From the IMG/VR virus record IMGVR_UViG_3300049215_000854, positions 1 to 29,870 of that record: a stretch of 29,870 nt of DNA; one strand, given 5' to 3'. A program made the position numbers and the translations under genes. The stretch is from a virus. Each line of letters starts with the position of its first letter. Position 1 is the first letter of the stretch. The notes under the pieces are model-generated. The model was not told the DNA's origin. It worked only from the letters and a program-made list of their open reading frames with translations, and searched no databases. Shown here one piece after another: positions 1 to 7,656 of this stretch.

Positions 1-771
1 TTATCTGGCAGCGCGGCTACACTTGCACGGCTTAGTTTTCACTGGCACCTTCGGCGTCACATCATGCCGTGGGCGATGCCGTTTTGCATTGGCCACTGTC
101 TCCGTTAGGCATTCTATTTTTTCAGGCACCACCATGTTGGCCAACATCATCCCCACGCTTTCCACTCTCTCATGCCACAGTGGAGCATATGCCGGTTGAT
201 CGCTGAACATTTGTTTGTCTATGTGTATAAATCCGGGCTGACAGTCTTCCATGCCATCTAGTCGCCTGTCTGCTGTGTAGGCACGGAAAGAATAGTCCCC
301 CCACTTATCGCCGATGACTTCACCACTTGGAAATTCATTGAAGTCACTTATGGCAATCCATGTATACGTGGGGCGCGGCATAGTGATATCCCATATCCTG
401 CCTGCCCACTGTTGCCCATCTAATAAACTCTCCACTGTCATAGTTTTAATGGGCAATAGATCGCCGTGCATGATGATGCAAGGTTGCCCCGGATGCACAA
501 TGCGATGATGTTCATAGACGTATCGAAAGATGGCTTCAATACGTGTAAGAGTCAGTAGTCCGGCAATAACTTCATTAACTGTTAATCGATCAACAGATAA
601 CAGCTTGGCGGCTTCGTCTGTTAATCTAAGAATGCCGGCACTTGTAATTGAATCGCGCCCCCATGGTCCTTCCACTACACATATAGAATCCGGTGAAAGG
701 AAATGCCGTATTGCAGCAACCTGTAACGGCAGTAGATCAAACGAATGAGAATTTAATGTATATATAATCAT
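1..771 (-). CDS. Unassigned late phage protein (tail-tip region), 256 aa
   Basis: I do not recognise a family. The ATG follows directly on the TGA of the upstream gene (stop at 774-772, start at 771), so it is almost certainly translated with it. The protein has no signal peptide or clear membrane segment. The middle holds aromatic stretches such as TYTWIAISDFNEFPSGE. The last 30 residues are basic and end in KTKPCKCSRAAR, which suggests a charged tail. It is the last gene of the phage block in this window and sits downstream of tape measure and tail-tip genes, where siphoviruses carry baseplate, fibre or host-range genes. A tail-tip or fibre-associated role is inferred from position only. 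Confidence 0.6.
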   Translation of the reverse strand: MIIYTLNSHSFDLLPLQVAAIRHFLSPDSICVVEGPWGRDSITSAGILRLTDEAAKLLSVDRLTVNEVIAGLLTLTRIEAIFRYVYEHHRIVHPGQPCIIMHGDLLPIKTMTVESLLDGQQWAGRIWDITMPRPTYTWIAISDFNEFPSGEVIGDKWGDYSFRAYTADRRLDGMEDCQPGFIHIDKQMFSDQPAYAPLWHERVESVGMMLANMVVPEKIECLTETVANAKRHRPRHDVTPKVPVKTKPCKCSRAAR

Positions 772-1269
772 TCAAACTCGATAGACAAATACCACGGATA
801 CACCACTCAGATAATCATGCGTGAAAAATCCACTGTAACCGCAAGTGTCGCCCTCAAACCGCGCTTGGTGTCCTTGAAAATGTAGCTGCCCCGTATATAT
901 CGGAGTACCATCGGCGCATGCACTGGAAGCATGAATGAGGCATTGCCACTGGTTATTTATGCAACCGTAGTCTATGAGGATGTAACTGAATCCTGCGCCT
1001 GCCCCGGCTGCTACTCCGAAATAATGCCATGAATAATGATCGCTTGCGAATGGATACAGTAGATCCGTTTCGGTGTCTGCTGTTTGCGTGAGAGTGTAAG
1101 TGCCATTCAAGCAACCTGTAGTTCCTGAGAGTCCAGCAATGGCAATTTGAACGTCGCCACAACCGTAAACGTCCGGGCATTCCGTTAAACAGCAACATCC
1201 ATCGGTATAGACTAGCTTTCCACCGACATAGAGAAGTTTCCCACCTTTCGTATGCAATGACGTGGCCAT
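772..1269 (-). CDS. Cys-rich phage structural candidate, 165 aa
   Basis: The frame is open further upstream to a TTG, but the ATG at 1269 overlaps the stop of the previous gene as TAATG and is the better start. Near the N-terminus there is an internal duplication, GGKLLYVGGKLVYTDG, followed directly by CCC and further cysteines (CLTECPDVYGCGD). The rest is rich in Gly, Tyr and Ser and looks beta-rich. From memory, short proteins with a 'GGK(L)...G.L.....CCC' opening recur in planctomycete genomes without a known function; this needs a search. Its place behind the tape measure suggests a tail-tip or virion surface protein. It shares a DGTPIY segment with the gene upstream. Confidence 0.6.
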   Translation of the reverse strand: MATSLHTKGGKLLYVGGKLVYTDGCCCLTECPDVYGCGDVQIAIAGLSGTTGCLNGTYTLTQTADTETDLLYPFASDHYSWHYFGVAAGAGAGFSYILIDYGCINNQWQCLIHASSACADGTPIYTGQLHFQGHQARFEGDTCGYSGFFTHDYLSGVSVVFVYRV

Positions 1270-1784
1270 TAACTGCTGCAATCCCCCAAGGCGGAAATAG
1301 TTGTAGTGGAATCTGAAGTTTTGCAAATGACAAGCTGTGGTTCTTTCGTTTGAACCAGATTAGAACCGCTAATCGATACATCCGTAACATTCGTAACGGT
1401 CTGAGTCTTAGGTGTCTCATCTATGCACACTAATTTTATTGATCCATCTAACCATTTCCATAAGTAGCCAACTGTGGCACTATAGATCGGCCCATGAAAG
1501 CGGTTATTTAACGGAGTCATATCTGTCAGTTCGTCCCCGTCACTGTCATAGATCGGAGTACCATCGGAGTTTTTCGGAGTGTATGTATATGATGGTTGCG
1601 TTCCGTCACAAAGTCCATTCGTTCCGCTTCCCACAACAAGAGCACATGGAATCATGGCGGACGCGCTGCTGTTTCGTTTGAGACTTCTACTGCCTCTCAT
1701 GTCAAGCGGTTGACTTTCAAATTTCCGCACGGCATTCGCGATACGTTTAGCGGCTTTCGGAGAAAATGTTTTCTTGTCACTCAT
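1269..1784 (-). CDS. Unassigned phage protein, 171 aa
   Basis: The start ATG at 1784 overlaps the TGA of the preceding gene (TGATG) and is preferred to the TTG one codon upstream. The N-terminal ~45 residues are basic (KTFSPKAAKRIANAVRKFE, then RGSRSLKRN). They are followed by a Thr/Ser/Asp-rich, probably beta-rich body with the segment SDGTPIYDSDGDE. No enzyme motif is visible. The basic head plus beta body, the tight coupling on both sides and the position two genes after the tape measure fit a virion or tail-tip accessory protein. This is inference from context. Confidence 0.6.
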   Translation of the reverse strand: MSDKKTFSPKAAKRIANAVRKFESQPLDMRGSRSLKRNSSASAMIPCALVVGSGTNGLCDGTQPSYTYTPKNSDGTPIYDSDGDELTDMTPLNNRFHGPIYSATVGYLWKWLDGSIKLVCIDETPKTQTVTNVTDVSISGSNLVQTKEPQLVICKTSDSTTTISALGDCSS

Positions 1785-2686
1785 CAACTAGGTATCCCGG
1801 TAAAGAGCCCGGAAAAGTCCGTCTGTTCCTCAATATTAAAATCTAGGAAATGGGCCGACGTGGAAACAGCGCCACTACCATCAAGATATGCCGGGGCATT
1901 GACAGGATTTCCGCTTGAATCGTTTATGATTTTTAGTTGACCGGAAACTAACTGATAAAACCCCGCGTCTAAAACGTGTCTAGTATACGTATCAGGACGA
2001 TGATGGAATTTAAGACTAACTTTCCACGCGGTCACGCCTTGGCCATAATATGGTTCGTAATTTCCTTCGGTAAGTTTGAGACAGTTATCGGAAAATGATC
2101 TACTAATTCCAAGGATAGTGAAAGAGCAACCCCCACTATTCGTCTTTCCCAAACAGCTTTGTATTGCGCTCCACGGTGCCGAATAAGTCTTAAAACCTAT
2201 ACTTATTTCCTCATCATATATTGTTTCCATGAGGCTGGGATCGAAAGGCTGCCCGGCACTATTCGTTATCTTATTGCCATCTTTGTCCTGATAGGCATCT
2301 TGGACTATCTCTTGGCTTTCGCTTCGGAATTCGATTTCCCATGGTTCCGATTCGCTTGGCGATTGCTGCCAATTGATATTACTGTCATATGTACATTTCA
2401 CCTTAAAGACGTTTCCGCCTGCCGCTGTCTGCGTTTCCCATGCTGGTGAAACGTCGCGCAACGTGGCAGTTACATAGCCGCCAGATTCAATAGGAATGGA
2501 TATCGTTAAACCTGTTAAGTTATCCGGTATGGAAAGGCTGGTAACGGGATCAACGGCAGTTAAACAAATAGCCGCTAGATCAGTGGCACTATCCGTTATC
2601 ACCTGATAATTCAAAGTCTGTTTGATTCCGTTATAGTCTCTGACGGCTTGTGAATCGGCTAATTGTGTTACTTTTAATACTGCCAT
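1784..2686 (-). CDS. Putative distal-tail/tail-tip protein, 300 aa
   Basis: This is the first gene after the tape measure, where siphoviruses usually encode the distal tail protein. I see no motif that proves that role. The protein is acidic, beta-rich and has no membrane segment. It contains a WETQTAAGGNVFKVKC stretch and a central part with several cysteines (IQSCLGKTNSGGCSF, SDNCLKL), followed by GQGVTAWKVSLKFHHRPDTY, which resembles the ordered domains of tail-tube-like proteins. Start at ATG 2686 is supported by a GGGGGGA Shine–Dalgarno only a few bases upstream, placed in the 11-nt gap after the tape-measure stop. The C-terminus overlaps the next ATG. Confidence 0.6.
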   Translation of the reverse strand: MAVLKVTQLADSQAVRDYNGIKQTLNYQVITDSATDLAAICLTAVDPVTSLSIPDNLTGLTISIPIESGGYVTATLRDVSPAWETQTAAGGNVFKVKCTYDSNINWQQSPSESEPWEIEFRSESQEIVQDAYQDKDGNKITNSAGQPFDPSLMETIYDEEISIGFKTYSAPWSAIQSCLGKTNSGGCSFTILGISRSFSDNCLKLTEGNYEPYYGQGVTAWKVSLKFHHRPDTYTRHVLDAGFYQLVSGQLKIINDSSGNPVNAPAYLDGSGAVSTSAHFLDFNIEEQTDFSGLFTGIPS

Positions 2687-2697
2687 TTAGTCCCCCC

Positions 2698-4500
2698 TTA
2701 TGCCGCTATTTCCACGGTGTCGGATTGTTCCCCAGCAAGGTAGTGATTCGTATCTTGCAGCGCTTTCAATTGCTGCGCGGCGATGCTTTGCGCGTCCTGT
2801 TGAATTTTCACTAGACGTGACATGGAATCGTTAGTGGTTATTTTATTTTGATCGGGCAGTTTGAAATCGCGGCGACGTTCCACGGCTGCCGTCTTTTTTA
2901 TCGTGTCGTCTTTTTTATCTTCGGCGGCTATTTCATCCTTCATAGCTTTTTGCACAGCCTGAGCGTATGTCTCTTGACTGATTGCATTGTCATTCAATAG
3001 CTCATTAAGATGAGTCAGCGTATCTCTATATTTGTCCAGTGGAGTCTGGTTTGCCTCAAATATCTTTTTGCCCTCTTTCAAATTTTCCTGATGTTTCTCC
3101 AATTGATCTAACTGGTTATTCAGATCTTTTGCATGGGCAATTTGTTCCGGGCTTGCTCCACTACGAATGAGATCATCTATTTTCTTTTGGCCACTGTTTT
3201 TTCCGAATTCCGCCAGTTCCTGTTCCATTTCATCTAGTATGGAATGGACGTGTTTACCAGCTTCGTCTAGTGCGGACTCAATCGGTTCAACAATTTTGTT
3301 TTTATTTTTCACAAGGCTGGCTGCTGCCTTGTCGGCTTTGTCAATTACTCCAGCGTACCACGCATCTATAGAAGTCGATGGCAATGGTTTAGCTACTTCT
3401 GTTGCAAGCTGTGCCGAAAATCCTTGGGCAAATGCCTGCAATGCTTCGTTTGAATCCCGAATGAAATCTGGCACCTTTTCATCTGAATTCGTCAATTTGT
3501 TATAGATATAGACTAAGTCTTCCGCCACTTTTTCGGCACAATCCGAAATGGACGCGAATGAACTAATGGCGGCATCAGCGATAGATATACATGCTATTTT
3601 TACTTCCTCAAACGCATCCGCAAGAGCACCTACAGCGCCCACAACTACCATAATGGTCGTCTCAAATGCGTCTCTCATGGTGTCAGCCTTGGGAATGATG
3701 GAAAGGATTTCCGTGCCTATCTCTATGAGTACCTTCGCAACAGCAATCGTTAATTGGTTTTTGAAACCTTCAAAACTGGCGTTTAGTTCCTCAAATTTGC
3801 TATGCACGTCCTCAAGTTTTGCATTATCAATGTCGGACATTGAGACGCCTAATTCCTTAGCCTTATCAATTGCAGCTTGGATGCCGGTAGCGCCCTCATT
3901 AAATAACGGCGTTAGTTTTTGTCCTGATTTTCCGAATAGATCGCAAACTATTGTTGCCTGTTCCATAGGATTTTTGATTTGGGAAACCTTATCGGCGATA
4001 TCCTTAAATGTTTTATCAAGACTTTGGGAAGTTAGTTTTTTCACCGACAATCCCAGCAAGTTTATGGCATCGGCGGGCTTCCCGCCGGACGTGGCAGCTT
4101 CCCCAAGTGACTTATTTAGTTTCTGAATTGACGTGGTAAATGTTTCAGTATCGACGCCTGCAATCTTTGCGGCGAACTGTAAACCTTCTAGTTCTTGAAC
4201 AGGAATTCCAAGAGCACCACTCAATAGATATGCCGCGTGCGCAGCTTCTACAGACGTAGCTACCCATTCTGTTATATGTTCTGCTGCCGATTTGAAACCT
4301 TCCCCAACGAATTCCAAACCTTTAGTGATTCCTTCAATTATCAAACCACCTTCGACAAGGCTGGCGATATTAAATCCTTCCCCGGCTTCCTTGCCACTTC
4401 GTTGGAAATCTTTCAAGCTGCGCGAACCTTTGGCCAAGCCCTCAGTAAATTTGGCGCTATTGGTGCTAAGCGATACGACTAAACTGCCTACTGCTGCCAT
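2698..4500 (-). CDS. Phage tail tape measure protein, 600 aa
   Basis: The tape measure sets the length of the tail tube and leaves through it during DNA delivery. Evidence: it follows the gpG/gpGT chaperone pair by one nucleotide (TGA-a-ATG) and is by far the longest gene of the block. It also has the typical sequence of a TP901/lambda-type tape measure around residues 120-260, including LFGKSGQKLTPLFNEG and the following helical stretch. The N-terminus (residues 1-60) is Gly/Ser rich. A hydrophobic helical segment near residues 270-300 (TIMVVVGAVGALADAF) may be the membrane-interacting part. Residues ~400-560 are highly charged and predicted coiled coil. At 600 residues it is short for the family. 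Using ~1.5 Å per residue as a rule of thumb, it would suit a tail of roughly 90 nm. Confidence 0.9.
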   Translation of the reverse strand: MAAVGSLVVSLSTNSAKFTEGLAKGSRSLKDFQRSGKEAGEGFNIASLVEGGLIIEGITKGLEFVGEGFKSAAEHITEWVATSVEAAHAAYLLSGALGIPVQELEGLQFAAKIAGVDTETFTTSIQKLNKSLGEAATSGGKPADAINLLGLSVKKLTSQSLDKTFKDIADKVSQIKNPMEQATIVCDLFGKSGQKLTPLFNEGATGIQAAIDKAKELGVSMSDIDNAKLEDVHSKFEELNASFEGFKNQLTIAVAKVLIEIGTEILSIIPKADTMRDAFETTIMVVVGAVGALADAFEEVKIACISIADAAISSFASISDCAEKVAEDLVYIYNKLTNSDEKVPDFIRDSNEALQAFAQGFSAQLATEVAKPLPSTSIDAWYAGVIDKADKAAASLVKNKNKIVEPIESALDEAGKHVHSILDEMEQELAEFGKNSGQKKIDDLIRSGASPEQIAHAKDLNNQLDQLEKHQENLKEGKKIFEANQTPLDKYRDTLTHLNELLNDNAISQETYAQAVQKAMKDEIAAEDKKDDTIKKTAAVERRRDFKLPDQNKITTNDSMSRLVKIQQDAQSIAAQQLKALQDTNHYLAGEQSDTVEIAA

Positions 4501-4501
4501 T

Positions 4502-4838
4502 TCAAATCACCTTAACCTTCATTCCATTCTCTGAGAATGCCATCATTAAATCCGTGGACGTTGTGGCCATTGCTGGCGTCTCTGGAAAGCGTTCAATCCA
4601 TTTCGGAATGAAGTCTTTTGCCGTGGATTTTCCACCCCATGCGTTTGCTGTAGTGGCGCACAAGATGGCGTTCCTTATGTCTGCGCGGTCTTCCGGAGTG
4701 GGAAATATTTCATAGTACGCCATCCATTCCGATAACTCATCACTATCTATATTCCACAACATATCTTTGACCGTCATTCCTTTAGCTTCTGCAATTTTGA
4801 ATAACTGCAATCGCCATGGATTATCAATTAAGTTTTTT
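4502..4838 (-). CDS. Tail assembly chaperone T part, made as gpGT by -1 frameshift
   Basis: This reading frame lies in -1 relative to the preceding gpG gene. It has no ATG near its beginning (the first candidate is TTG at 4810) but is open without a stop back into the A8 run at 4840-4833. After a -1 slip there, the product reads KKNLIDNPWRLQLFKIAEAK and continues to the stop at 4502, giving a gpGT fusion of about 218 aa (108 residues of gpG plus 110). The part EWMAYYEIFPTPEDRADIRNA matches the typical T-domain pattern (EWxAYYxxxPxxxxRAD). The fusion protein recruits the tail tube protein to the tape measure during assembly in lambda-like phages. It is best annotated as one joined CDS with the gpG gene. 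Confidence 0.85.
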
Positions 4839-5157
4839 TTAGAGCGTCAACGTCGGCGGTTCCAAGAGCGTTTACACGTTGGGCAACGTCTATAAGTCGA
4901 TCCAATACTTGATAGTTTTTCTGCCCCAGCGCCTCAGCTTCGTCATCTTTGAAAATCCTATTGCCGTGCTCATCGCTGATAACTTTGACAAGGAATAGAG
5001 CCCGGATATTCGTTGGCTTCACGGTTAGCTGCTTCTCAAAATTATCTCTATCAAGTCCTGAAAATACTCTGATATAAACGTGCGTTCCCCATTCCGGCAC
5101 CTCCACACGTTCCACCTTGATATCGCTGGCATTTAAGATATTTTCCTTTAAGCCCAT
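4828..5157 (-). CDS. Tail assembly chaperone gpG-like, 109 aa
   Basis: This small acidic protein sits between the major tail protein and the tape measure, which is the fixed position of lambda gpG-type chaperones. The open frame runs further 5', but the ATG at 5157 overlaps the major tail protein stop as TAATG and gives the sensible N-terminus MGLKENILNASDIK. The body (VEVPEWGTHVYIRVFSGLDR, FEKQ, then LVKVISDEHGNRIF) is the usual pattern of phage tail chaperones of this group. The gene ends with Leu-Lys-Lys-Thr-stop, and the two Lys codons are part of an A8 slippery run, so a fraction of ribosomes should continue into the T frame. Confidence 0.88.
   Translation of the reverse strand: MGLKENILNASDIKVERVEVPEWGTHVYIRVFSGLDRDNFEKQLTVKPTNIRALFLVKVISDEHGNRIFKDDEAEALGQKNYQVLDRLIDVAQRVNALGTADVDALKKT
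4833..4840 (-). promoter_or_regulatory. Programmed -1 ribosomal frameshift site (A8 run)
   Basis: On the coding strand the end of gpG reads CTA AAA AAA ACT TAA. This contains the slippery heptamer A AAA AAA just before the stop. A -1 slip gives AAA AAA AAC TTA and continues in the open T frame. Position, direction of shift and the downstream domain all agree with the well-known G/GT frameshift of siphovirus tail chaperones. I do not see an obvious strong stem-loop directly after it. Confidence 0.88.
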
Positions 5158-5573
5158 TAGCTGCCTGCCGTGAATGTAACGGGTCCAGTGACAACGCAAC
5201 TAACGTCGTTAGATATCTGCTTATCTACTGGAATCTCTCCCCCGAATTCATCGATAAAACCTTGGAACGCGATGGTGCTGCCGTCGCCAAGTGTAATCTT
5301 AAAATACTGGTTAATTCCTTGCTGCGCGATTAATGCCGCGACTTGTGTCTTAACATAGTTCAACGTGACAGTTACTTCCCCGGCATCCTTGAGCCCACCG
5401 ATATATTCTTCCCATCCCGATGGCGACAACATATGCGTGACTTTTACTTTTTGTACTTTAGTTTTTGGAAATGATATTTTTGTGGCTTCCGCAAGGTTCG
5501 TGTACGTGCCCATTGAAGTCGTGCAGTAACCAAAAGTTGATCCGCTGCCTAATATTGTTACTGATGCTGCCAT
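5157..5573 (-). CDS. Major tail (tube) protein, 138 aa
   Basis: This is the likely tube subunit of the siphovirus tail. It is short and beta-rich. It begins MAASVTILGSGSTFGYC, has a middle part SPSGWEEYIGGLKDAGEVTVTLNY, which is typical of tail tube proteins (the EEYxxGLxDxGEVT pattern), and ends in VTGPVTFTAGS. It lies between the tail terminator and the gpG/gpGT chaperones, as expected. The ATG at 5573 is preceded by a GGGGGA Shine–Dalgarno in a 58-nt intergenic gap. That gap also holds an inverted repeat that could pair with the ribosome site. High expression is expected of this protein. Confidence 0.88.
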   Translation of the reverse strand: MAASVTILGSGSTFGYCTTSMGTYTNLAEATKISFPKTKVQKVKVTHMLSPSGWEEYIGGLKDAGEVTVTLNYVKTQVAALIAQQGINQYFKITLGDGSTIAFQGFIDEFGGEIPVDKQISNDVSCVVTGPVTFTAGS

Positions 5574-5580
5574 GTAGGTT

Positions 5581-5617
5581 CCCCCATAACTAGACTTACA
5601 TATCTATTCAATGGGGG
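5581..5617 (-). promoter_or_regulatory. Inverted repeat overlapping the RBS of the major tail gene
   Basis: CCCCCAT at 5581-5587 and ATGGGGG at 5611-5617 are perfect 7-bp inverted repeats with a 23-nt loop. The loop has a small inner TAGA/TCTA pair. In the mRNA the 3' arm contains the GGGGGA Shine–Dalgarno of the tail gene, so pairing would hide it. A regulatory role is inference; chance complementarity of G- and C-runs is possible. Confidence 0.4.
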
Positions 5618-5631
5618 CGGCGAAATGTCCT

Positions 5632-6117
5632 TTAGCCAATTTCAAAAGCTAGATAGTCTTCAATGGTTTCTGACAGGTAATCGTTAATCGGCATCGTGAC
5701 ATATCCGCTTAACGGCACCACGTCATAGATCACCTCAAACGTCAATTGTTTGTTATAGAAAAGTGTCTGTTTATCCGCATATTCTTCGGTGTCTGATTGA
5801 TTCCGGAAAAATACACCTAAGACCGATACACTTCCCCATGCTCCACGTTGCCTATCCAAACTAATAATGACAGCCTGCGCAATCGCTTGGACTTCGGCAT
5901 ATGTATGTGCCAATATGTTTAACATCATCTTTTGAGTCACCAAACCGCCATTACTTGTCAATGTTGGGCTCAGGAATTCCATTTCCTCACATACATAGAT
6001 GATGCGCGGATAATCGACGCCTTGAACCTCAATTACGGCAGTGATATCCGTAACTAGATCAGATACGTTTGAGTCGGAATTCAGCTTCCACACAATCGCT
6101 GTTCCGGCATCACCCAT
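5632..6117 (-). CDS. Tail terminator / tail completion protein (DUF3168-like), 161 aa
   Basis: This protein would cap the tail tube and join it to the head. The ATG at 6117 (MGDAGTAIVWKLNSD) overlaps the end of the preceding gene by 8 nt and is chosen over the earlier, basic MRRRQQ start, which lies inside that gene. The pattern of an N-terminal helix (SDLVTDITAVIE), then PRIIYVCEE, then LNILAHTYAEVQAIAQAVI, and a late beta part (NKQLTFEVIYDV) fits the DUF3168/gpU-type tail terminators. The position between a gp10-like gene and the major tail gene is the standard one. The family call is moderate; the position in the operon is strong. Confidence 0.78.
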   Translation of the reverse strand: MGDAGTAIVWKLNSDSNVSDLVTDITAVIEVQGVDYPRIIYVCEEMEFLSPTLTSNGGLVTQKMMLNILAHTYAEVQAIAQAVIISLDRQRGAWGSVSVLGVFFRNQSDTEEYADKQTLFYNKQLTFEVIYDVVPLSGYVTMPINDYLSETIEDYLAFEIG

Positions 6118-6547
6118 TTGCTGCCTCCTCCTCAATTAGTTTCGCCATGGTGTCCGTTACGGCATCTAGTGATTGTTTTTGTGTGCTCTTAAAAGCATTC
6201 TCAAGGAAGTGCGCCGCCTTTATTTTATGCGTGCCGAATTCAATAAATGAGGCATAGAACGTGTCGCCGCTGTAATCCTTTTCATTCAATTGAACCTTGA
6301 TCGTCTTATAGAATTTATTGCGTTTTCCGGCACGGATACGAATAGATTTTTTCAGCAATCCAATATGTTTATCGTATGGACTATCGGAAACAGGCGCGTT
6401 TGCCTTGGCTTCCTTTTGCACGATCTTTGCCCCGGCACGTAACGATTTATTGATAAACTTATTCTGCGTTTTGCTTTCTAGTGTCTGCAACTTGGCCAAC
6501 AATTCTGTTCCGCCAGTGATATCGATTTTTACGGAGTCACCTTTCAT
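6110..6547 (-). CDS. HK97 gp10-like head–tail protein, 145 aa
   Basis: The protein is basic and begins with a short beta part and then ITGGTELLAKLQTLESKT. It continues with SLRAGAKIVQKEAKANAPV, the hallmark region of HK97 gp10-like phage proteins (a helix ending in 'A..NAPV', then 'GLLKKSI'), and with FYASFIEFGTHKIKAAHFL near the C-terminus, again typical ('F.E.GT....'). It takes part in joining head and tail. The start ATG at 6547 overlaps the previous stop by 4 nt (ATGA). The order connector–closure–gp10–terminator–tail tube agrees with HK97-like phages. Confidence 0.85.
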   Translation of the reverse strand: MKGDSVKIDITGGTELLAKLQTLESKTQNKFINKSLRAGAKIVQKEAKANAPVSDSPYDKHIGLLKKSIRIRAGKRNKFYKTIKVQLNEKDYSGDTFYASFIEFGTHKIKAAHFLENAFKSTQKQSLDAVTDTMAKLIEEEAANG

Positions 6548-6888
6548 AGAGTCACTTCCGACACGTATAGAACGTGTTTTATTTTTCTCTCTTGGACATT
6601 GTCAATGCCGGCAATGTTGAAAATGCGACCACCAAAATTGACGCGCATCGTAGTGTCGATGCCCGGCAGGTAGTGCATGACGACTTTTCTATTTGCCTTA
6701 GATGCAAAGCTCTTAGCTATGAACTGTTCGGACGGTTGGGATATCAATGTTATGTTCGCCCAAACAGTGGCAAATGTCGTCCACGTCGCTGCCTTAACAC
6801 CATTGGCATCCGGTTCGCTTAACGTTCGCTGTTCAATCGTAATACGATTAAATAGATCGCCGATATCTAGTGTTACATCTACTGCCAT
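6544..6888 (-). CDS. Phage head closure / head–tail joining protein, 114 aa
   Basis: This is a stopper-type protein that closes the portal channel after packaging. The sequence shows the family pattern: FNRITIEQRTL near the N-terminus, a central TWTTFATVWANITLIS, and a C-terminal GRIFNIAGIDNVQERKIKH. In this family the last part usually reads 'r.y.I..i...der...l'. The ATG at 6888 lies two nucleotides after the connector stop, and the gene overlaps its follower by ATGA. The length of 114 aa is normal for the family (about 100-120). Confidence 0.85.
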   Translation of the reverse strand: MAVDVTLDIGDLFNRITIEQRTLSEPDANGVKAATWTTFATVWANITLISQPSEQFIAKSFASKANRKVVMHYLPGIDTTMRVNFGGRIFNIAGIDNVQERKIKHVLYVSEVTL

Positions 6889-6890
6889 AA

Positions 6891-7589
6891 TTATTTATAT
6901 CCTTTTGGACGCAAGCTGTTTAAGAGACGATCATAGAGTGGTGATTGCGTTAGTTTGCTGTCTACTGTAATGGATCGCTTAGTGAAAATTTCGGCTGCCA
7001 TCAAACGAATTAAAGTCTTAGCAGTCTCAGGAACATTGGTTTCGTCGTCGGAATATCCGGCAGTAAATGTGATTTGAATGGCATCTTCCCGATTCGTTTG
7101 TATCTGTGGAATAGTCAATAACAATACGAATGCGGTTTGTTCATTGTCCGTTACATAGACGCGGTAATCCGTGCCACTTGTCAACGTCTGTAGCGTTCCA
7201 TTGGCATCATAAAATTGCACCAGAGAAACAGCTTGGACAGGTGAACGTGGCAAGTCGATCCTGCCTTGCAAATGCTGATAGGTTTGATTTGTTAAACCGT
7301 ATCCTTGAGACGTATATCCCGTGTAAGGATCATAGCCTCCACCATATCGATAGGATTGCATATCGTATAATGCCTGCCATGTAGACCACGGAGAGGCACT
7401 TTCCACGTCATACCTGAGAGTAGCGGTACACAATTGCCGCGTCGTCTCCTGTTCCACTAATTGCCTGCCCATGACACTTAATGAAGTGATATATGAATCT
7501 TGATCGGTGCCGTCAACTTTCAAATGGTCTTTCATTTCGTCCAAGGAAATCGGCTCATTTGCTGGTGGCGTGATAACTGCTAATCCCAT
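6891..7589 (-). CDS. Head–tail connector (gp6-like), 232 aa
   Basis: This protein attaches to the portal ring. The N-terminus MGLAVITPP, followed by EPISLDEMKDHLKVD and QDSYITSLSVMGRQLVEQET, is the classic gp6/Phage_connect_1 pattern (a 'lsl.e.K.hLrvd...dD..i..l...A...iE..t' type helix bundle). The C-terminus has PETAKTLIRLMAAEIF, the usual 'P...k.ai..lva..y' helix. The middle contains a Tyr/Gly-rich insertion (SYRYGGGYDPYTGYTSQGYG) that I do not know from the family. The ATG at 7589 follows GAGG at good spacing. The four codons upstream start on a weaker codon. The gene is separated from the capsid gene by a terminator. Confidence 0.85.
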   Translation of the reverse strand: MGLAVITPPANEPISLDEMKDHLKVDGTDQDSYITSLSVMGRQLVEQETTRQLCTATLRYDVESASPWSTWQALYDMQSYRYGGGYDPYTGYTSQGYGLTNQTYQHLQGRIDLPRSPVQAVSLVQFYDANGTLQTLTSGTDYRVYVTDNEQTAFVLLLTIPQIQTNREDAIQITFTAGYSDDETNVPETAKTLIRLMAAEIFTKRSITVDSKLTQSPLYDRLLNSLRPKGYK

Positions 7590-7603
7590 ATGTATCCTCA
7601 AAT

Positions 7604-7628
7604 AAAAAAGGCGGCGACATTCGCCGCC
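7604..7628 (-). terminator. Rho-independent terminator after the capsid gene
   Basis: Read on the minus strand: GGCGGCGA, loop ATG, TCGCCGCC, then TTTTTT. That is an 8-bp perfect GC-rich stem with a short loop and a U-run, directly after the capsid stop at 7657 and before the connector RBS. It probably lowers transcription of the connector and tail genes relative to the capsid gene. Confidence 0.9.
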
Positions 7629-7656
7629 GCCCTGTACCCCATTCGGTCAAAACTTG

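Noticed and set aside
4502-4810. Stand-alone gene starting at TTG 4810
   Set aside because: There is no RBS, the frame is open back into the A8 run, and the T-domain similarity fits the gpGT fusion.
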